A DNA stretch of 64,000 nt from Nautilus pompilius (lineage: Eukaryota > Mollusca > Cephalopoda > Nautilida > Nautilidae). Under the pieces are notes generated by a model. The model was not told where the DNA came from and did no database searches. It saw only the letters and a program-made list of their open reading frames with translations. Below, one piece after another: positions 50,166-60,000 of this stretch (positions are counted from its first letter, which is position 1; every line of letters begins with the position of its first letter). The position numbers and the translations under genes are program-made. The stretch covers positions 558,001-622,000 of the forward strand of contig JACATO010000645.1 of the NCBI GenBank assembly GCA_018389105.1. Direction: 5' to 3'.

Positions 50166-52090
50166 TTGTGCACTTGATCTTTTACAGTCACTTTTAATTT
50201 ATGGCCAAGTGAATGGAAAGTTTTCAGATGATCTTCAATCTTCATAATCTTATTAACTTTTGAGTTGTTCTTTCTTTTTGCATGAAATCAACTGACAGAT
50301 TGAATGGCTCCTCGGCATCAGGACTGGGGAGTTTTCATTAATCTCACTTATGTGTATTTAGTTGTGGTGGACTTTCAAGTCCTAAGCTTTTTTCTTCAAT
50401 TTGGCTGCTGCACCTGGTGCCTTTTGCTGCCTCATTATTAAAACAATGTCTTTCTGTTTGTCAGTCCTTATAGACAAAAGGCTTTTTCCACCAACCTGGT
50501 ATCATTACTTTCTTGTTAAAAATCTCAAATGCTCTCGATCTAACTTATTAAATTTCTCGGTTTCTGTGTTAATGCTGAGAAGTGTAAACTTGTACTTTCT
50601 CAGATTTTCACTTACTGAAGCTTATTATTCTACTCCTGTATTTCACCTACAATTTCCTAACTGGGATATTTTCTTTTCATCTATGGAAAGGCAGGTTTCT
50701 TGAGTGGCCCATCCAGAAACACCTTACAACGTAGGGTGTTGGTTTTCCAGTAAAATGCTGGCTCAGATAGTATTTCAGATTAGTTAAATATTTTTAATTT
50801 ATATCGGCCACAAACTACAGGTGCTAACAGGTAACTAATCAAAAGCTATACCATTATCAAGTTAGATATAGAGCACTTTTAATATGTCATAATAAAGAAA
50901 AAAAAAAGATTGCATTTGGCTTACAAAACACAAATGAAATAAAACCTTTGCTCATTTAATATTGTTCTTTAATAAAATGAACACTAGAGATTTTTTGTAG
51001 TTGCATAGTCTCTGATGTTTTCGTAATGCTTTCATGATAGTATTTAGAGTATTTGTAATTGCTTTTGTTATGATTTCAATTTCAAAGGCTGGAATCTGCA
51101 AAGCTTCTGAAAGTTACTGTGCCTCTAAACTCTTATCACGTGTTCCAAAAGCAATCTAGCTATTGCACAGTGACACAGCTGAGTGCTGTGGTTTGAACCA
51201 GACCTGCTACTACCTGTCATCCATTGTTTCTTACTCTTGTAAATCAGTAAATCTATTTCTTCAGTGTAAGGACCAAAATTCTGGAACAGGAGTAACACCA
51301 AAATGAACTGGGTTTTTATTGTTTACAAGTGTATCATTTGGTTTAATTATAGGATGATAATTGGTTGTAATTAAAATAGCTCTTTAATTAATTTTTCCTT
51401 CGAGTTAAAACTGTCTAGAAATTGTTGTATTTTATGCAGAGGTTTAAGAATGGGATTTCAATATCCATGTTGTTTTCAGACTTCTTTTTTTTTCAATTTT
51501 GTACTTCTAAAGTTTTGTAATCATTGTGTGGCAGCAGTTATAATGTGGCACTTTCCTGCTATGTTAAAACTGGTCTGTGGTCAGTGCCACTGACTTGTAG
51601 TTGTCCAAGCTGTTGCTGCTAATGACAGTGACATCAGTAGCAGATTCAACATTTACCTGACGCACAAGGGAAAGCATCATTCTAAGTGAAAACACGACAG
51701 CTTACCAAAAACTTCTCTTAAACCCTTTTATTTATAAAATCTGTTCTATTTCAGTATCTTTAATCATTCCTGATATGTAGAGAAGCACGATTGTTTATAT
51801 TAATTCTATCAGAATTTCCCCACCCCTACACAAGTTAGTTTGTAAATGTTGGTTTCTTTCAGTGTGTCCTTAATTCTCTGTAAACAAGTTATTTTATTAA
51901 GTTAATTTATGACTATATCTTCACCACAAAAGAATTTAAAATGTAGGCCTGTCTTATTTTTAAAATAATTTTGCAAAGTTTAATAATATAACATACAGGC
52001 CAAGCGTGTCATTGGATTGTCATCCAACAGTTTATTATTATGAGAAGTGCAAGGAATAGTTATGGAAAAGTGTTCAGAATTTTTGTTTAT
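50166..52090. other. Non-coding stretch
   Basis: No exon recognised. The + frame at 50401-50703 has no motif or splice context. Confidence 0.45.
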
Positions 52091-52277
52091 GGGAGATTAT
52101 AGTTGTTAGGGAACCAGACCAGTAATTCTTAATTAGATGTAGAGATGAAGCTATAATCGTCGTCGTATGCTTTAACCTTATATGACGTTGATTATATTCT
52201 CGTGTCTAAGTTTAATTAGGAATTACTGGTCTGGTGCTATAACTTACCCCTGAAACAACTAAACCCGGTGGTCTCCC
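52091..52277. repeat. Palindromic MITE, copy C
   Basis: 187 bp from GGGAGATTATAGTTGTTAGG to GGTGGTCTCCC. The arms contain ACCAGACCAGTAATTCTTAA and its near-inverse AGGAATTACTGGTCTGGTGC. It is the best-preserved copy of the family and can fold almost end to end. Confidence 0.85.
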
Positions 52278-52689
52278 CTACATAAGATATGGTGAACAAG
52301 ATTAGTCCAATGAAACAAAATTGTAGTCAAATAAGTGCCATGGTTTCTCTTATTTTGTTCCAATACCTGATTATTTTAACTTTTTCAAAATTTAAAAATA
52401 AATATAACTAAAATCAAATTCTTCCTTCAAGATCCTTATTGCCACGCCCATGATATTCTTAAATAAGAACCACCCATTGAGACTGTATCGGAATACATGG
52501 TCTATTTAATTTTTGTACATTTATATAAATGATGAAGTACTTGGATGCTGAATCTATCCCCAGAAAGATGCTATTGTTACCTTAAATGTTTTATTCGATT
52601 GTTTCGATTGACAGAGTAAAATATTTTATCCGAACTTAGTTAAATTAATCAGTTGCAACTGCAGACCAGGCAGGGCAGACTTTCTGACC

Positions 52690-53590
52690 ACCAAAGGCTG
52701 CACTGTTGTCACTTAATTCTGGCTACACGCACTCGAGCGGCCTGTAGCCCTCGTGGTTACAGGTAAACCCGAATGTCGTGGTTAGATTGTTGCTATTCAT
52801 CTGTTTGTGGAGTTGTGTTTACATGTTCTTTCCAAAAGTAGATAGATGTAGCTGGGTACAATTCTCCTCAGCTGCTCCAGTCTTCCTTTGGTTGTTCCAA
52901 ACCTGTGACTCGTCAATTGACACATCTCTCTGTTAGTATTACTACCACTACTACCACTACTACTAATGAGGACCAGGACAGCTAACATTTGGCGAGACAA
53001 AGTAGGGGGGGTTCGGTTGTTGCTAAACTGGACAAATACTCTCAAGGTCGACACGTGACGTGGGCGGGCTGCTGATGAGGGAGAGCGATCGCTTGAAATC
53101 CGGAAACCAACTTTGGTTCACGATATCGAAAATATTGACTAGTTGTCAGTTGGGATCTTATCTCCCCCCCCCCCCAGCCAGTCACCGTACCTGTCGACGG
53201 GACTGTCTGTGTTTTTTTAATGTTTACAGTATTGTCAACGTCTTGATTTTACGCTTTATTTTTATTTGCCTGTGATGGATTATTTCCCTTCGTACGGTGC
53301 TCTCCCCCAGAAATGTCTCCGTGGAGCCAGACAACACACCGATTATCTTCTGTATTCTCCGTGTATTCAGGTACATGAGAATGAGTCAGGGAGGTAAGAC
53401 AGGTACATGTGCAGCTGCTTTATTTTTATCGTATGAAAACTAGTAACGCCGTGGGGGGATTTTGTCGTCGTTGTCGTTGTTTGTAGTAGCACCGTTTGGG
53501 TGTGTCCTGTTACCCTAACGACAGCTGCCGTGACAACAGATCCGGGGAGGACTTGTTTTCCCTGTTTCAGGTGTTCACCTAAAAGTCTGG
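52690..53590. promoter_or_regulatory. CpG-rich promoter-like block
   Basis: CpG dinucleotides, scarce elsewhere in the window, cluster here: CACTCGAGCGGCC, GAGCGATCGCTTG, CGTACGG and repeats of GTCGTC. Overlapping sites at 53052-53068 read CACGTGACGTGGGCGGG: an E-box (CACGTG), a CRE-like TGACGT and a GC-box (GGGCGGG). A run of C occurs at 53164-53175. The block lies between CABIT gene 2 (minus, start 48319) and CCDC24 (plus, start 56936), which point away from each other. It is a plausible single or bidirectional promoter with non-coding first exons, but no first exon can be fixed. Confidence 0.55.
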
Positions 53591-55320
53591 GGTTAGTAGA
53601 GTAGAGTAGTGTGGTGTATTGTGGTGTAGTGTGGTGGAGTAGTGTAGTGTGGTGTGGTGTGGTGTGGTGTGGAGTGGTGGTGTAGTGTATTGTGGTGTGG
53701 TGTGGTGGAGTAGTGTAGTGTATTGTGGTGTGGAGTAGTGTGGTGTAGTGTATTGTGGTGTGGTGGAGTAGTGTGGTGTAGACTAGTGTAGTGTGGTGTG
53801 GTGTGGTGGAGTAGTGTAGACTAGTGTAGTGTATTGTGGTGTGGTGGTGTAGTGTAGACTAGTGTAGTGTATTGTGGTGTGGTGGTGTAGTGTAGACTAG
53901 TGTAGTGTATTGTGGTGGAGTAGTGTAGACTAGTGTAGTGTATTGTGGTGTGGTGGAGTAGTGTGGTGTGGTGTGGTGGAGTAGTGTGGTGTAGTGTAGT
54001 GTATTGTGGTGTGGAGTAGTGTGGTGTAGTGTATTGTGGTGTGGTGGAGTAGTGTGGTGTAGACTAGTGTAGTGTGGTGTGGTGTGGTGGAGTAGTGTAG
54101 ACTAGTGTAGTGTATTGTGGTGTGGTGGTGTAGTGTAGACTAGTGTAGTGTATTGTGGTGTGGTGGTGTAGTGTAGACTAGTGTAGTGTATTGTGGTGGA
54201 GTAGTGTAGACTAGTGTAGTGTATTGTGGTGTGGTGGAGTAGTGTGTGTGGTGTGGTGGGGCGGTTTGTGGTGTAGTGTAGTGTATTGTGGTGTGGTGTG
54301 GTGTGGTGGAGTAGTGTGGTGTGGTGTGGTGGCGTAGTGTGGTGTAGTGTAGTGTATTGTGGTGTGGTGTGGTGTAGTGTAGTGTATTGTGGTGTGGTGT
54401 AGTGTGGTGTAGTGTATTGTGGTGTGGAGTCGTGTGGTGTCGTGTATTGTGTGTGGTGGTGGTGGTGGGTGTAGTGTATTGTGGTGTGGTGTAGTGTGGT
54501 GTAGTGTATTGTGGTGTGGTGGCGTCGTGTGGTGTAGCCTCGTGTGGTGTGGTGTGGTGGCGTAGTGTAGACTAGTGTAGTGTCTTGTGGTGTGGTGGCG
54601 TAGTGTGGTGGGTTGGTGGAGTAGTGTGGTGTAGTGTAGTGTCTGTGGTGTGGTGTGGTGTGGTGGCGTCGTGTGGTGTCGTGTAGTGGTATTGTGGTGT
54701 GGTGGTGTGGTGGCGTCGTGTCGTGTAGTGTGGTGTGGTGTGAAGTGTGGGTGGTGTGGTGGAGTAGTGTGGTGCGTGTAGTGTCGTGTGGTGTGGTGTG
54801 GTGTGGGGGAGTAGTGTAGCCTAGTGTAGTGTATTGGTGGTGTGGTGGCGTCGTGTGGTGTGGTGTGGTGGAGTAGTGTCATCGCGTCTGTCTTGTGGTG
54901 TGGTGTGGTGCGTCGTGTAGTGTAGTGTAGTGTATTGTGGTGTGGTGGAGTGTATTGTGGTGTGGTGTGGTGTGGTGTGGTGGAGTAGTGTAGTGTAGTG
55001 TAGTGTATTGTGGTGTGGTGGAGTAGTGTAGTGTGGTGTGGTGTGGGGTGTGGTGGTGTAGTGTAGTGTGGTGTGGTGGTGGTGTGGTGGCGTCGTGTAG
55101 TGTATTGTGGTGTGGTGGAGTAGTGTCGGTGTGGTGTGGTGTGGTGGAGTAGTGTAGTGTGGTGTGGTGTGGTGGCGTCGTGTAGTGTTTGTGGTTGGTG
55201 GCGTCGTGGTCGTGGTGGTGTGGTGTGGTGGCGTCGTTCGTGTCGTGTGGTGTGGTGGGTCTGTAGTGTGGTGTGGTGTAGTAGTGTAGTGTATTGTGGT
55301 GTTGTGTGCAGTAGTGTGCC
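53591..55320. repeat. G/T-rich minisatellite with a 281-bp higher-order unit
   Basis: 1.7 kb composed of short words such as GTGTAGTG, GTGTATTGTGGT, GTGGTGGAGTAGTG and GTAGACTAGTG. Cytosine is nearly absent from + in the first half. 53721..54001 repeats with few changes from 54002 onward. The second half (from about 54300) is less regular, with many GCGTCGTG variants. Long His/Thr/Pro-rich frames on minus are simply this repeat read through. Confidence 0.95.
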
Positions 55321-56935
55321 TCTGAAATGAGCTTCCATAATCTGATTATAAAAGCTCTGTACTTATGGATTTGTCTGGACACCACATGAGAAAAACCGAA
55401 AGCTTGAAAAATACATTTAGCAGTTAAAAATCTAAAGATTCATTTTTAGTTCCACCTACACACCGAACACCCTGAACATAATTACTGGTGTTCTAAGTAG
55501 ACAGTCTTTCATATATTTGTGGTTAATAAGAAAGAATAAAGTGGTGCATTATTCGTTTAAAAAGTTATTTCAATTTTATATTACAGAGTTTTAAAAATAC
55601 AGACAGAAGTAATTCAGTGTAAAGTTTAAAATTTTAAAAGCTCAAATTCTAAGATTAGTGAAAAATCAACAACCCAGGTAAAAAAATAAATAAATAAATA
55701 AATAATTTAACATAGTTGTCATTGATTTTAAGGTGTGATCATTTTGTAATCTAATGTCTTATCATTCATAGACCATGGAAATTACAAGTAGAGTTATCAA
55801 ACTATGCAACTCAACCTATGCTAGGAGCAATTTTCTGGACAGATCTTTAGAACAGTTAGTTAAAATTATATAATTATTAGATTTATTCATCTACAAACAA
55901 CAGATTCGCTGGAGATTTATTCTGCTACATGTGAGAAAATAGTTTGAGGGAGTGAAATTATTCTGTATTGTTGCATGTAAAGCACTGAAAGCATTAAAAT
56001 TTTTGTTGTTTTTCTATTACAGTTTTTAGGAAATTTCTCTATGCAGTTACTACAAAATGTTTGTTTTAAAATCATTATTGACCTGTTGATTTAGAATAAT
56101 GCTTTGATGAGAATATTGAGTTCCATAGCTGAAGAACAATTGTTAGATGCTCTTTCTGTAGTTTCATCTAGGATTACATCATGAATATGAACTGGATATA
56201 AAGCATTAAATTACTATTTTAAATGTGATTTTTTCTTCTTCACCTGCCAAGAAAAGTAAAAGATTTTCACATGTATATATATATATAACTATAATCAGGC
56301 AAATCTATTTGCAAAGAAAGCAGAAATTCAGGAAGCTACTCTTAAAATATTAAAACATTTGGTGAAAATCTGATTAGTTTTATAAAGAGAATGCTATTAT
56401 TTGTTACTAAATTTTACTAATTCATTTAGCCTCAGATCTGTATGAAAATGTGATATTTAAGTTTTAAAATCTAGGGGGAAAATATTATTTTCTGTGATTA
56501 TACTTATATTCAGGAAAAAAAAGAAAACAAGCAAATAACAGTGTTAAATCTATTGTTTGATTGGAGAATTTAAAACTGATTAGAGCTGGATGGTGATAGT
56601 GTTGAAGAAAGAATAGCAATGCTGTTCAGATATCCAGATCAGTAATTTTTAACAGGATTTATAGAATTACTATGGTACATGTTGTTTATATATTAAATAT
56701 AATCAAAATTCTTTTTCAATAACTTTTCAGTGGTCAAAAATTGCTTCACTTAGATTTTTGGGAAATTTAGTAGACTAATTGAAAAAAAGAGGGAGGACTT
56801 CTTAGGAAAGAAAATGATTCTGATTTCTTTTTAATCTTTAGTATAACAATTTTATTTATTTTATTTTGTAGTTTAACTGATGGTTCATTTGTGAATAATT
56901 GAGAGGAGGGTTTGTTCAGTATAGAATGCTGAATC
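55321..56935. other. 5' flank or leader of CCDC24
   Basis: AT-rich, with an (AAAT)n run at 55681-55705. A polypyrimidine-type acceptor (tttgttcag at about 56911-56919) just before the Met suggests the coding exon may follow an upstream non-coding exon. Confidence 0.4.
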
Positions 56936-57076
56936 ATGGCAAATAACCATGTTTATGAACCACCTCCATCATTGTGGAAATTGGTTGAGCAATGTGTTAC
57001 TGGAAGTGAAAAACATGAGGTGAAGAAGCAGCTTGGAGAAAGTTTAGTTGAGCAGAGTTTAGAACTTCATAATGAG
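56936..57076 (+). CDS. CCDC24: CCDC24 coding exon 1
   Basis: 47 codons ending in phase 0 at the donor GAG|gtaatt. It carries the PSLW.LV signature. Confidence 0.85.
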
Positions 57077-60000
57077 GTAATTATGAACTGGTAGTATTTG
57101 CAATAGAGGTGCCATGGCCAAAAGGCTTATATCACCTTAGAAATAGAAATAATATCTATCTTCAGCTAATGCTCATAGTTGGACACTCTAGTCATCACCA
57201 CTTTAAAATGTCTGTTTTCGAATACTTTATTTTAATCACAATTGTCATGAAGTCTTTTCAAAAATTATGGATTTGCATGTTAGATTTCAAATTTTCAAAT
57301 TTTTTAATTTTAGTCATTTTAATTTTCCATTAAGAATGTGGAAAACTACAAAGCAGTATACAATTCAATGTTTATGTAACATTATCTTGAAATTTAACAG
57401 GTTTAATTTGACTATATCAAGCAAAATTAGAAGTGACAAAACTTTTAGCCATTGGTATATAGTAAAGCTAATCATTATTAATAAAGAAGTGGCATAATAG
57501 TGGGTGATCATGCAACCAGCTCTTCCCTCAGTGCAGTCCATATCCATCAAGACAGTTTTTTTGGTATTCTTACGATAGCAGTGTTTACATAAAATCACCT
57601 CCAGAAAACAAGCAATTCATGATAGACTGTGGTCACAGATGTGACAACTAAAGAAATCCAACCTTTAACACCCATCAAAGCACACCTGTTTCTACTCACA
57701 TTGGGAATTACCAAACTCAGTAGTAGATCACTGTATGCAAACCCCTTGGTGTGAAGTATTGTGACTGGGGAATTCATCAGTGGAAGAAAGTTGTGTGCTC
57801 TGATGAATCACATATCATCTTATTTGTAATATATAGAATGGTGTAGCTGGGACAGAGATAATATATTTATGAAGTGCTGATCTCCATTTGCATCATTTCA
57901 AGCTGCAGGAGGTGGTGCCATGGTTTTGGGGCATGTTTAGCTAGTATAGTTATTGTCCTCTCATCCCATTGCAGGACTGGGTGATATCACTTGAATTGCC
58001 TAGCATTTTGGCAGACGAAGTTTATTTTGTAATGCTAGTTTTGTATCCGGATAGAAATGGATTATTTCATGACAACACCTCTATCCATCAGGTTCATATT
58101 GTGCAGGACCAATTTACAAAACATTTATATGACTGCAGATCTTTATCTTAGCTAGCTCAATCCTCCGATCTCAATCCCATGGAACGTGTGGAATATCTTG
58201 TATTGATGTATTAGAGCTGGTCACAACTATTTTTCTGTGGATCAACCATGCACAGTGCCCATTGAATGGTTGGTAACACAATAGGATATCTTGTAAAATT
58301 CAAGTCATGAAGTATTGGAGCTTTCATTTAAGCTGAAGATGGCCATAGTCACTATTACATCCTTCTCTTATTTTTTAATCACTCAATGTTTTAAGGTTAG
58401 GTGTATAAACATTAAAATTGGATTTCTGTTCATTTCTAAATTAATGTCTTTCAGGTAAATATTTTACTGAGTATTTGGCATGATTACAGAAGAGAAACAA
58501 ATGAACTATTGCCTGTCAATAAGTTTCCAGAGCCTCCTGAAGTAAGAAATCGGCTGATAACTGAAATCTCTTTCTTTGTGAACAGTATCAGGGATAAAGC
58601 TATCAGCAATGGAATGTGAGTAAACTAGCTCCACAATATTTTATTAATTTGCTGTTTTGGTAACTTACAACAGGAAATATTAACTTTCATATTTACAGGT
58701 TGTAGTGTTTTTATAAAAAATATTTTATACATAAAAAAGGAAAAGTATATATATACTGGAATTCAAAATTAAGAGCCCACTATACAAAAACTCCGTTATC
58801 TCTGCTTTTTCAGTATTTTATTGTTAATGCAAATGCATTATCCCAGAAAAAAGGCTATCAAAAATCTGATGAACCATGTATCAGAAAATATAAATCACTA
58901 ATTGTGACATTGTTATCACTAACAGCTTTTTTTGTCAGGCACAGCTTTCTATGAATGCTAAATTTCGTTCGTACCAAAAGTATGCTTTTATCAAGTTAAT
59001 CAAACCTTGTTTTTTAATACAAATTTGAATAATTGCTAGCTTATACTATGCTTTTAAGAAATGTTAATTGTCAACATTATTATTACATTTAAAAATAAAA
59101 TCCCAAACAAAACAAGGCAATTATCGCTTTTCATAAAGCTGCTTAATCCCAATGGAAAACTGTATAAGAAGTTGAGGTTACACAGGGTTTTGTGCAAATG
59201 ACCATTTGTAGGATGAAGTCAAATGGGCTCAGCCATAGAATTAAAGGGCTGAGAAAGAAAGAAAGAAAGAAAAAAACATGTAACAGGAAGATACTAGAAA
59301 TATTAAAAATAAAACTCGGCTGAAATAGTATTGTCATAACGTTATCTAGTCAGGTTTCATTTGAACATTCCTAGTAGATTATTGATTTGAAAATCTGGTA
59401 TAATTAACTGATGATCACAGTTCTTCTGTAAAAGTCACCATCTCAAGCACTACCATCAAAAGTCTGATTGACCAAGTAGCATCTAGGAACACCCCCTTGC
59501 TTAGATGTGGTTACAAGAAAAAGTGACTTGACTGGGCTAAACAAGGACAGAAATACTCCTTGGAGTGATTGTGTAATGCATTGTGGTTAGATAAGAGAGA
59601 CCTAACAACAGTATGTTAAAAGAAAGGCTGGAGGGAGTATAAAGAGAGCTGTCTCTCTACAACTAAGTAGAATTGTAAAAGTACCAAGTAGTTTTGCTGG
59701 TGACTTTATGAAATTTGATGGAATTCTCACTAAAGAGAGATATAACAGTTTTCTGCTATGCCATGCATTTCTATTTTGGCAATGTTTTTAGTTGATGAGT
59801 TTATACTACAGCAAGATAATGATAAGAAGCACACTGCAAGACTCAATACACAATTCTACACTGGAAGAAATGGAAGGACTTTTGAAACAATGGCTTGGCA
59901 TCTCGTTTTCTGATCTGAACCCCATTGAGTTGTGGGATGAAATAAATGAAGAGTTGATTGAACTAATATTAATCATCTATGGAACTACTTTCAAGAAGAA

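Noticed and set aside
52797-53054. 85-codon minus frame in the CpG-rich block
   Set aside because: It has no ATG start, and its open length reflects higher G+C content.
54211-55338. 375-codon minus frame rich in His, Thr and Pro (also 54879-55385)
   Set aside because: It is the G/T minisatellite read on the other strand, where the repeat words contain no stop. There is no signal, domain or splice context.
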